NCBI GenBank assembly: GCA_022820925.1
Contig: JAJEEO010000014.1
Span: 1 to 64,000 of the forward strand
Direction: 5' to 3'
Length of the DNA stretch: 64,000 nt
Origin: Acidimicrobiia bacterium
GTDB taxonomy: Bacteria > Actinomycetota > Acidimicrobiia > Acidimicrobiales > Poriferisodalaceae
Shown: in pieces, positions 55,403 to 64,000 of the stretch
Position numbering within the stretch: the stretch's first letter is position 1
Layout: each line of letters starts with the position of its first letter
Position numbers and translations under genes: made by a program
The notes under the pieces: model-generated
What the model was told of the DNA's origin: nothing
What the model saw: only the letters and a program-made list of their open reading frames with translations
The model's database searches: none

Positions 55403-56248
55403 CTAGGAACGAACGGCAGGTGCGGGGGTCTCGCCGAGACGCTCGGGAACCCCTGCCAGGCTGCCGCTGTACACGTTCAGCTCATCGCCGCGGGCAAAGC
55501 CCGCCAGCGTGATGGCCGCAGCTCGGGCCGACTCGATCGCCAGCGAGCTGGGAGCGCTGACAGCGACGAGGGTGCCGATGCCCGCCGCCCACGCCTTCTG
55601 CACCATCTCGAAGCTCGCACGGCCGCTGACAAACAGCGCCATGGCTGCTGCGTCGTCGCGCCCGTCGAGCAAGCGCCGGCCGATCACCTTGTCGACGGCG
55701 TTGTGGCGCCCGATGTCCTCGCGCAGCACGTCGATACGACCGTCGGCGTCGAAGGTCGCGGCGGCGTGCAGCCCGCCGGTGCGGCCGAACATCTCCTGTG
55801 CCGCCGGCACCGAAGCCAGGGCTGCGTGAACGGCGTCGACGCTGAATTGACGGGTGCCCACCAGCGGTCCCAAGCGTGCCGCCATGTCGGTGATCGTGGT
55901 GCTGCCGCAGATCCCGCATGCCGCGCTGACGTTGCCGAGACGGGGCGTCGGCACGGGCGCCTTGCCGGCGGTCTCCACGGTGACGAGGTTGTATTCGAAC
56001 TCGGCCGCGGGGCCCTCGCCGCAGTAGCGCACGCCCGTGACTGCCGCATCGCCCAGCAGCCCATCGCCGGCGCAGAACCCCACCGCCAGCTCGTAGTCGT
56101 GGCCGGGCGTGCGCATGGTGGTGGCCACCATGTGCCCGTCGAGGCGGATCCCGAGCGGCTCCTCCACCACGACCTCGTCGGGCGACCGTCGCCATTCGTC
56201 CCGCCGCAGGCGGTCCACCAGCACCCGCATCGTGCGCCCCCGCCGCAT
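55403..56248 (-). CDS. fdhD: Formate dehydrogenase sulfurtransferase FdhD
   Basis: A 281-aa protein with DEVVVEEPLGIRLDGHMVAT at the N-terminus, the catalytic CxxC in AACGICGSTT (~110), and LREDIGRHNAVDKVIGRRL and FVSGRASFEMVQKAWAAGIG. FdhD transfers sulfur from IscS to the molybdenum cofactor of formate dehydrogenases; none is in this window. The ATG at 56248 (or 56230) fits the family; a longer frame to 56410 would start inside repeat copy C and is rejected. The gene is flanked by inverted copies of the 44-bp repeat. Confidence 0.92.
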   Translation of the reverse strand: MRRGRTMRVLVDRLRRDEWRRSPDEVVVEEPLGIRLDGHMVATTMRTPGHDYELAVGFCAGDGLLGDAAVTGVRYCGEGPAAEFEYNLVTVETAGKAPVPTPRLGNVSAACGICGSTTITDMAARLGPLVGTRQFSVDAVHAALASVPAAQEMFGRTGGLHAAATFDADGRIDVLREDIGRHNAVDKVIGRRLLDGRDDAAAMALFVSGRASFEMVQKAWAAGIGTLVAVSAPSSLAIESARAAAITLAGFARGDELNVYSGSLAGVPERLGETPAPAVRS

Positions 56249-56380
56249 CAGGTCAGGGTACCGGCACCCTTCGTTGCGCTCCGCCGCGGCTGCAGCGCCC
56301 GGGCGCGCAGCGGCCCGGGCACGAGACCCGGGCCGTTCTGCAGCCAGGTCAATCGGTCGGCGCTTGCGCCAGTTGACCTT

Positions 56381-56424
56381 GTGTTCCCCGCTCTTGTTCG
56401 CTGCACACACGGGCCGCTCGGGCC
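56381..56424 (-). repeat. 44-bp dispersed repeat, copy C
   Basis: Inverted relative to copies A and B, located upstream of fdhD in the 235-bp gap before groEL's 3' end. Matches the consensus apart from a short substituted stretch (TGTGTGCAGCG). Confidence 0.85.
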
Positions 56425-56483
56425 CCGGCTTTGCCTATCGGCTCAGCCTCCGGGGTTGTTCAGCGGGGTTTGGGAAGGCTCCG

Positions 56484-58235
<1,752 letters not shown>

Positions 58236-58239
<4 letters not shown>

Positions 58240-59291
58240 CCGCCAACTCCCTCGGACGGGATCAGATCGGCGGCCAGGGCGGCAGCGGCGTCGCTCACCG
58301 CTGACAGCGTGTCGGTCATCGACCGCTCCGGCCCGTATCGCTCCGAGAGCACGACCAAGCCGGTCGCCGGCGCCTGATCGCGGGGTGCCATCGCGGCGTC
58401 GAGCTCGAAGCCCGGCTCGCGAACGCCCGCGATGACGCCGGTGGGCACTCGGGCTTCGGCGGCCATCGCCAGTACGCCTCCCACGACCTTGCCGTCGAAC
58501 GAGCCTGCGTCGAGACGGCCCTCGCCGGTGATGACCAGGTCGGCATCCTCGATCGCCTCGGCCAGGCCGATCTCGTCCGCCACCACCTCGAAGCCTTCTG
58601 CCAGCTCGGCACGCATACCGGCCGCCAGCCCGCCCGCGAGGCCGCCGGCGGCGCCTGCTCGGGCCATCTCGCTGACGTCGACGCCGTACCGCTCGGAGTA
58701 CAGGTCGGCGAGGCGCTCGAGGCGGCGGGTCAGCAGCTTGATCTGCGGCGGCGAGGCGCCCTTCTGCGGGCCGAAGATGCGTGCAGCGTCGCAGAACCGC
58801 GTGCGCACATCGCAGGCCACCACCACCGAGACGCCGGCGAGACGGGCCAGCGGCGCCATGGCGTCGAGCGCGCCAAGTCCGCCGTCGGTCGTAGCCGAGC
58901 CGCCCACGCCCACGATCACTCGCCGGGCACCGCTGGCGACGGCCTCCGCGATGAGCTCCCCGGTACCCGCCGTGGTTGCTGCGAGCGGATCGTTGCCCTC
59001 GGCGCCCCCTGCCAGCAGCAGCCCGCTGGCACGGGCCATCTCGATGATCGCCGTGTCGCGCTCCAGCCGCCATTCGGCCTCGATGAGCGCGCGCAGCGGA
59101 CCGGTCACCAGCGACGTGCGGTTCGGTCCGCCCAGTGCCTCGAGCGTGCCCTCGCCGCCGTCCGCGGCGGGCAGGCAGTCCACGTCTGCAGCGCTGCCGG
59201 CCTGCCGGCGGATGCCCGCCTCGATGGCTGCCGCGACCTGCGCAGCCGACGCTGTGCCGCGGAACTTGTCCGGGCAGGCCACCACCCGCAT
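58236..59291 (-). CDS. Glycerate kinase (GlxK/GarK class)
   Basis: A 351-aa kinase: start RVVACPDKFRGTASAAQVAA, PAADGGEGTLEALGG, central IVGVGGSATTDGGLGALDAM, and VITGEGRLDAGSFDGKVVGG. These are the diagnostic segments of class II bacterial glycerate kinases that make 2- or 3-phosphoglycerate from D-glycerate. The gene ends within the CIRCE element of groEL; read-through into groEL is possible. Confidence 0.93.
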
Positions 59292-59313
59292 GAGGACAGC
59301 TCCGCCCGATCGA

Positions 59314-59937
59314 TTACTCGGCCAGATCGGTCCCCAGCGTCACCAGCACGTCGGGCGTCTCGAAGCTCTGCACGGCCGAGGTGTCAGCCAGCATCGTGAA
59401 GACGTCGTTGTCGGCGTCGAGCTCGAGCACTCCGGCGATTGCCCGTGCTTCGAGCAGCGAGCCCGGCTGGTAGTAGATGCGCGTCCGCTCCAGCGGCGTG
59501 CCCAGATAGTTGGTGGGCGACTTGGTGATGTAGCTCAGCGTTTTGAAGCGGTCGGTGAGCCGCCCCGCTGCGCCGCGAACCGTGGTGGAGTTGGCCACCT
59601 GGATCGAGACCTCCGCAGCCGGTCTGGGCTGGAAGGGCTCGGCATCGGCGGAGGTGGTGTCGGTGGCCGCCGGCGTCGTGGTGGCCACAACAACTGTGCT
59701 GACGGTGTCGCCGCCGGTCGTGCCGCCGTCGGTGGGTGCGCTGGTCGTTGCGGGCGGCTGTGTCACTGCCGGGAGCGTGTCGCCGGGCTCGGCCGCGGGC
59801 GTGGTGTCCGTCGCAACAACTTCGTCAGGATCGTCAACCGAACGAAGCAGCAGCACGCCCACGACCACGGCCACCAGCACCAGCAGCAGTCCGCGCACAG
59901 CTGCGCCGCTGTTGGATTCGCCGGCTTGGCTGTTCAT
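59314..59937 (-). CDS. LytR_C-domain membrane protein
   Basis: A 207-aa protein: one N-terminal membrane segment (about 14-32, RGLLLVLVAVVVGVLLL), a Thr/Pro/Ala-rich linker, and a C-terminal LytR_C domain (VSIQVANSTTVRGAAGRLTD, TRIYYQPGSLLEARAIAGVL, DVLVTLGTDLAE). LytR_C domains follow the LCP domain of cell-wall polymer ligases or occur alone like here; they probably sit outside the cytoplasm. The ATG has GGGAGG upstream; a longer frame to 60057 lacks homology. It ends 22 bp before the glycerate kinase start, probably one transcript. Confidence 0.85.
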   Translation of the reverse strand: MNSQAGESNSGAAVRGLLLVLVAVVVGVLLLRSVDDPDEVVATDTTPAAEPGDTLPAVTQPPATTSAPTDGGTTGGDTVSTVVVATTTPAATDTTSADAEPFQPRPAAEVSIQVANSTTVRGAAGRLTDRFKTLSYITKSPTNYLGTPLERTRIYYQPGSLLEARAIAGVLELDADNDVFTMLADTSAVQSFETPDVLVTLGTDLAE

Positions 59938-60158
59938 CGGGTGACCTCCCGTGGGTGTGCAGGGCAACCGCGCACCACCGTGCTGGCATACGCGGCAAGT
60001 TGCGTGAGATGTGGCGAGAACCGCTTGACGGCGGCAGTGCTGTGAGCGTAGGGCCAATGAAGCGTCGGCGGGTGTACCCCTGAGGACCTAACTTGCCCTC
60101 GGAACCCCGGTCCGTTTGCAGAACCGGTCCACATGCACGAACACGAGAGCATCAGCCC

Positions 60159-60788
60159 ATGAACATCAGCGTCGTCGACCATCCGGTAGCTGCAGCCCTC
60201 CTCACCCGGCTGCGTGACCGCAACACCGATGTCGAGGAGTTCCGCCAGCGGCTCGACTCGCTGACGTTCCTTCTGGTGTCCGAAGCCCTTGCCGATGCGA
60301 CATCGGCCCCAGCGAAAGTGGAGACGCCGCTGGGGCCCGCCGAGGGATCCCGGCTCGACCCGATGCCAGCGATCGTGCCGGTGCTGCGGGCAGGGCTGGG
60401 AATGCTGGACGCGGCACTGCGGCTGCTGCCCGCTGCACCGGTCGGGTTCATCGGCATGCGGCGGCTCGAGTCACCCGACGGCGTCAGCCACGAGTGCTAT
60501 CTCGAATCGCTGCCGAGCGTGCTGGAGGACCGACCCGTGCTGGTGCTCGACCCGATGCTGGCGACTGGCGGTTCGGCCGCGGAGGTGATCCGCGTGCTGG
60601 CAGCCTCGGGCGTGGGCCGGGTCACCATGGTGTGCGCCCTGGCGGCGCCCGAGGGAATCGAGGCATTGCGCAGCAGCGTCCCTGACGTGCGCATCGTGAC
60701 CGCCGCCGTCGACAGCCACCTCAACGAGCAGGCCTACATCGTGCCGGGCCTCGGCGACGCCGGAGACCGGTTGTACGGGGCAGCCTGA
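60159..60788 (+). CDS. upp: Uracil phosphoribosyltransferase
   Basis: A 209-aa UPRT: early VVDHPVAAALLTRLRDRNTD, PIVPVLRAGLGMLDAA (here AIVPVLRAGLGMLDAALRLL), GFIGMRRLESPDG, PRPP loop VLVLDPMLATGGSA and the uracil-binding end AYIVPGLGDAGDRLYG. It makes UMP from uracil and PRPP. ATG at 60159; the open frame upstream is leader. Divergent from the LytR_C gene, convergent with ribokinase (9-bp gap). Confidence 0.95.
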   Translation: MNISVVDHPVAAALLTRLRDRNTDVEEFRQRLDSLTFLLVSEALADATSAPAKVETPLGPAEGSRLDPMPAIVPVLRAGLGMLDAALRLLPAAPVGFIGMRRLESPDGVSHECYLESLPSVLEDRPVLVLDPMLATGGSAAEVIRVLAASGVGRVTMVCALAAPEGIEALRSSVPDVRIVTAAVDSHLNEQAYIVPGLGDAGDRLYGAA

Positions 60789-60797
60789 GCGAGGCCG

Positions 60798-61709
60798 CTA
60801 GGGGGAGGGATCCCCGAATCCCGCGAGTTGCTCGGCCGTCGGCAGGCTCGGCTGCGCTCCGGCGGCCGTCACTGCCCAGGCGCCGGCCCGCACGGCCAGC
60901 CGCGCGGCCTCGCCGACTGTCGCACCCGACGCCATGGCCACCGCGAATGCCCCGGCGAATGCGTCCCCCGCGCCAGTGGCATCCACGACGGCGACCTGCG
61001 GTGCATCCACGGTGATCTGCTGGCCCGCATCCGTTGCGCCGACGACGCAGCCCGCGGCGCCCCGCGTCTCCACGAGCACCACCTCGGAGCGCAGGTCCCC
61101 GACGCCGCCGTCGGCATCGGGGCGGCGCAACTGCTCGGCTTCGGCCCGGTTCACGATGATGACATCCGCCAGAGGCAGCACCGCCGCTGCCACGTCGTTG
61201 AACGGGGCGGGGTTCGCCACGACGGTCACACCGCGTTCGCGGGCGATCTCGGCCGCGGCCCGCGCTGCCTGGGCGCTCACCTCGCCCTGCAGCAGCAGCG
61301 CGTCGGCCGCGGCGATCTCGGCGGCGGCGGCCCGCACGCCCTCGGCATCCAGCGATGCGTTGGCGCCTGCGGCCACCACGATCGACACGTCGTCGGGATC
61401 GACGGTGATCACCGCCAGCCCGGTCGGGACGTCGACGCTGGCAACGTGGCGACAGTCGATCCCTTCGGCCTCGAGGCCCGATCGCAGCCACCGGCCCTGG
61501 GTGTCGTCGCCGACCCGGCCGACCATCGTCACCTCGGCACCCAGGCGGGCCGCCGCAACGGCCTGGTTGGCGCCCTTGCCCCCGCGGAACCACGCGATGC
61601 GCTCGGCGTGCAGGGTCTCGTCAGTCGAGGGCCGCCGCGGCACCCACAGCGTCACATCGGCGTTGAGGCTGCCGACCACGGCGATCCGCGGCGGGTGCGG
61701 TGCGCTCAT
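60798..61709 (-). CDS. rbsK: Ribokinase (PfkB family sugar kinase)
   Basis: A 303-aa PfkB kinase: VVGSLNADVTLWV, the GGKGANQAVAAARLGAEV substrate loop, EVSAQAARAA, and the catalytic end VDATGAGDAFAGAFAVAM with the anion hole and base Asp. Specificity for ribose is by analogy only; other sugars or nucleosides are possible. Its ATG overlaps the stop of the MmgE/PrpD gene. Confidence 0.88.
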   Translation of the reverse strand: MSAPHPPRIAVVGSLNADVTLWVPRRPSTDETLHAERIAWFRGGKGANQAVAAARLGAEVTMVGRVGDDTQGRWLRSGLEAEGIDCRHVASVDVPTGLAVITVDPDDVSIVVAAGANASLDAEGVRAAAAEIAAADALLLQGEVSAQAARAAAEIARERGVTVVANPAPFNDVAAAVLPLADVIIVNRAEAEQLRRPDADGGVGDLRSEVVLVETRGAAGCVVGATDAGQQITVDAPQVAVVDATGAGDAFAGAFAVAMASGATVGEAARLAVRAGAWAVTAAGAQPSLPTAEQLAGFGDPSP

Positions 61710-63070
61710 GACGAGGCCTCAGGGGCCACGGCGGGCAACGCCACCCTGGGGGCAGCCGGCAAAGCTCGCACCCAGTCCCGCAGCACCTCTGCGTGGGGCC
61801 CAGCGAGCGCGGCGAACTTGGCCTCGATCTCATCGGCACGCAGGGGGTCGTGCATGGATCCCTTCTGGCCGCACACGGAGCGTTCCAGCACGCGACCGTC
61901 GCGCAACGTGATGCGCACCGAGCCGCCCATCTTGCGTGCATAGGTGGCATCCCAGCGGGCATCGGCAGCGATGGCGACGACCTTCGACTGCAGCTCGACC
62001 AGCACCGGGTCTGCGATCCGCTCCGCGCCGTAGGTGGCCGGGTCCGCGGGGTCCGCTGCGAGCGCCGCTGCGATGTTCCACGGACCCGAGTACTGCGCGG
62101 CCATCACTGAAGCCGTGCCGTCCCCGCTGTTGTGGACTGCCGCCTTCGTGGGTGCCGTCGCCTCGATGCGCTCGACCATGTCGGGGCGCAAGCCGTGAGC
62201 GGCGCGCAGCTCGAGGGTGGCTTGGATCAGCGGGTGGATGTCGCTGCACGCCGCCCACGGCTTGACGGTGATCTCGTCGAGCATCCAGCGGCTCCCGAGT
62301 TCGTCGGTCAGCAGCTCGACTCGGGGATCGTCGCTGAACACCCGGCAGAAGCCGTAGGTGCCGGCCAGCCCGTCGGCCGGTCCCTCGAAGCCGCCGGCGG
62401 CCAGCCGGGCTGCCATCACGCCGCCCTCGGCGGCGCGACCCGCGTGGAGACGCTTGGTCTGGCCGCCCGACGATGCGAACTCCATCGTCCCCGATGCCAG
62501 CGTGGCGGCGATCCCCAAGGCGTCACGCAGCTGCGGGGCGCTCAGCCCCAACAGCCGCCCCGCAGCAGCGGCAGCACCGAAGACGCCGCACATCGAGGTG
62601 GGATGGAATCCCCGCAGGAGGTGGGCTGCGGGCCCGACGGCGATCCCAGCCCGGCCCATCGCTTCATAGCCCACCACCACGGCTTCCAGCGCATCGGCGC
62701 CCGACGCGCCCAGTTCTTCGGCCAGCGCCAGCACCGCGGGCACCACGACCGCGCCTGGGTGCGAGATCGATTCCTCGTGCACGTCGTCCAGCTCGAACGC
62801 GTGCGCGGCGGTGCCGTTGGCGAAGCCAGCCATGGCTGCCGTGGTGCGGTCGCCGCCGATGATCGACGAGCTGCGGGGGCCACCCGCCTGCTGGGCGTAG
62901 GCGGCCGCCGTCTGAGCCCACGGCAGCGAGGCGCCGAAGACCATGCATCCGACCGTGTCCAGCACGCAGTCCTCGGCGCTGGCTGAGAGGCGGTCGGGCA
63001 CGCTGCCGGCGGCGCCTGCCAGGAACTCGGCCAGTGCTGCAGTGCGGTTCGACCCGACCCCGTCAGCCAT
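61706..63070 (-). CDS. MmgE/PrpD family protein
   Basis: A 454-aa protein with the helical fold of 2-methylcitrate dehydratase relatives: DCVLDTVGCMVFGASLPWAQ, AHAFELDDVHEESISHPGAV, GYEAMGRAGIAVGP, FHPTSMCGVFGAAAAAGRLL, and the C-terminal EITVKPWAACSDIHPLIQAT. Members include PrpD, cis-aconitate decarboxylase and various hydratases; activity here cannot be told from sequence. Its start overlaps the stop of the Rieske oxygenase gene upstream (TGATG), so the two likely act in one catabolic path. Confidence 0.9.
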   Translation of the reverse strand: MADGVGSNRTAALAEFLAGAAGSVPDRLSASAEDCVLDTVGCMVFGASLPWAQTAAAYAQQAGGPRSSSIIGGDRTTAAMAGFANGTAAHAFELDDVHEESISHPGAVVVPAVLALAEELGASGADALEAVVVGYEAMGRAGIAVGPAAHLLRGFHPTSMCGVFGAAAAAGRLLGLSAPQLRDALGIAATLASGTMEFASSGGQTKRLHAGRAAEGGVMAARLAAGGFEGPADGLAGTYGFCRVFSDDPRVELLTDELGSRWMLDEITVKPWAACSDIHPLIQATLELRAAHGLRPDMVERIEATAPTKAAVHNSGDGTASVMAAQYSGPWNIAAALAADPADPATYGAERIADPVLVELQSKVVAIAADARWDATYARKMGGSVRITLRDGRVLERSVCGQKGSMHDPLRADEIEAKFAALAGPHAEVLRDWVRALPAAPRVALPAVAPEASS

Positions 63071-64000
63071 CAGCCGGGACGGTCGCCCAGCGCCGCCGTC
63101 GCCAGCCGCCCAAGGTGCGCGACAGAATCCTCGCTGTGCACTGTGCCGACGCCTGAGGGCTCGCACACGAGCGGCCCGGGTCGGTAGCCACGGCTCGACA
63201 TGCCGCGCTGCACCGATTCCACCAAGCCGAAGTCCTCGGTGGCCGTCGTCCGCCAGTCCAGGTCGATCACCTCGCGCTGCACATCAGAGGGCTCGGAGGT
63301 GTCCAGCCAGAACTCCCGCACCAGCAGCGTCTGGTCCACGGCGAGCGGAATCCAGCGGAACGTGTTGACGACCTGGCCGGGATACACCTGGATCGCCGAA
63401 GCGGGCCAGACGAAGTACGCCACGTAGTCGGCGCCCTCACCGAGACGGGTGTAACCGGACTGGGCGGGCGGTGCGCCCTTGGCCGCGTGGCGTATCACGT
63501 CACCCGCGCAGCGGATGCGGTAGCTGGCCGGATCGACCACTCCGGTGGTGAATGAACGGTGCACGTTGGGGCAGTGGTAGCACTCGTTGTAGTTCTCCAC
63601 CGCGACCTTCCAGTTGGCCGCGACGAGGTGCGTGTTGCGCCAGCTCAGCACCCGATCGGGCGCCGCGGGCGCGTTCGCCAGCAGCTCGGATTCCACCCCC
63701 GGGGCCACCTGCCCCAAGGCGGGCGCGCTCTGGTCGAGGTTCACGAACACGAAGCCGCCGAGCTGCTCGATACGCACCGGCGGCAGGCAGATCTCACCGA
63801 CGTCCCGGCTGCGCGCACTGGCCAGCGTGCCGTCGAGGGCATACACCCACGCGTGGTACGGGCACGTCATGAGCCCCGGCACGGAGAACTCGTCGCCGCC
63901 GGGCCGCTGCGGGGGGAACAGCTCATGGCCGCGGTGCTGGCACACGTTGAAGAAGGCACCGAGCTGTCCCCGGTCGTTCACCACGAACACCGACTCGTCG
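63070..64000 (-). CDS. Rieske oxygenase large subunit (aromatic/amine hydroxylase), cut by window end
   Basis: The C-terminal ~310 residues of a ring-hydroxylating-type oxygenase; the frame is open to the right edge, so the true N-terminus lies outside. The Rieske [2Fe-2S] ligands are NVCQHRGHEL and TCPYHAWVYALDG; the mononuclear iron site follows in NWKVAVENYNECYHCPNVH, including the bridging Asp/Glu position. The substrate class resembles carnitine/betaine/stachydrine mono-oxygenases more than benzoate dioxygenases, from the YHCPNVH motif, but this is uncertain. Followed by an MmgE/PrpD gene with overlap. Confidence 0.9.
   Translation of the reverse strand, partial: DESVFVVNDRGQLGAFFNVCQHRGHELFPPQRPGGDEFSVPGLMTCPYHAWVYALDGTLASARSRDVGEICLPPVRIEQLGGFVFVNLDQSAPALGQVAPGVESELLANAPAAPDRVLSWRNTHLVAANWKVAVENYNECYHCPNVHRSFTTGVVDPASYRIRCAGDVIRHAAKGAPPAQSGYTRLGEGADYVAYFVWPASAIQVYPGQVVNTFRWIPLAVDQTLLVREFWLDTSEPSDVQREVIDLDWRTTATEDFGLVESVQRGMSSRGYRPGPLVCEPSGVGTVHSEDSVAHLGRLATAALGDRPG

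Noticed and set aside
56249..56410. N-terminal extension of fdhD to a GTG at 56410
   Set aside because: The extra residues are translated from the 44-bp repeat and Ala/Arg-rich spacer and have no FdhD counterpart.

Overview
The window is very GC-rich DNA densely packed with genes. Most genes lie on the minus strand in long runs with 1-4 base start/stop overlaps. The content points to a free-living actinobacterium, and I infer class Acidimicrobiia or a relative. Markers are an F420-type luciferase-like oxidoreductase, a DUF222/HNH protein, an actinobacterial HelD-type RNA polymerase helicase, HemQ with a HemY-type oxidase (the coproporphyrin heme route), a PAC2 proteasome-chaperone-like protein, a LytR_C protein and a groEL controlled by a perfect CIRCE operator. 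No rRNA, phage, CRISPR or classical transposase was seen.

Layout. 0-8 kb: DUF222/HNH gene, tRNA-Arg(CCU), then a minus-strand cluster SRPBCC - 45-aa ORF - sulfatase/DJ-1 fusion - TetR, divergent from an LLM oxidoreductase, a 29-aa membrane peptide and a NIPSNAP-like gene. 8-12 kb: a catabolic operon of HpaB-type flavin hydroxylase, AA_synth-family protein, a 52-aa ORF duplicating the AA_synth tail, and an enamidase-like amidohydrolase. 12-24 kb: DM13 lipoprotein-like protein, DsbB, MFS pump, then an acyl-CoA run (B12-binding subunit, 3-hydroxyacyl-CoA dehydrogenase, APH-like kinase, HtrA protease, enoyl-CoA hydratase) headed by a very large cyclase/ATPase/TPR regulator. 24-30 kb: an ABC exporter with two tandem FtsX permeases. 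30-42 kb: Lhr helicase, CDGSH protein, HelD, Lnt-like protein, HemY/CgoX and HemE. 42-47 kb: a surface-glycan-like cluster (GT4, methyltransferase, alpha/alpha-toroid protein, methyltransferase, GtrA), then DoxX and GNAT. 47-56 kb: PAC2, GlnD, a conserved-looking unknown, LarE, acyl-CoA dehydrogenase, HemQ, FdhD. 56-64 kb: GroEL, glycerate kinase, LytR_C, Upp, ribokinase, MmgE/PrpD and a Rieske oxygenase cut by the window end.

What is unusual. (1) Three small ORFs missed by length cut-offs are stitched into operons, two of them by overlapping start/stop codons. (2) A choline-sulfatase-type enzyme is fused to an Hsp31/DJ-1 domain. (3) A 44-bp dispersed repeat is present in four copies: one in frame inside lhr, the others flanking fdhD in opposite orientations. 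(4) Short tandem duplications of 27-29 bp sit at the 3' ends of three genes, several able to form hairpins. (5) The Lnt-like protein has Ser where the acyl-accepting Cys is expected. (6) A possible N-heterocycle degradation module lies at 8-12 kb. Functional statements come from reading motifs by eye; no database search was run.
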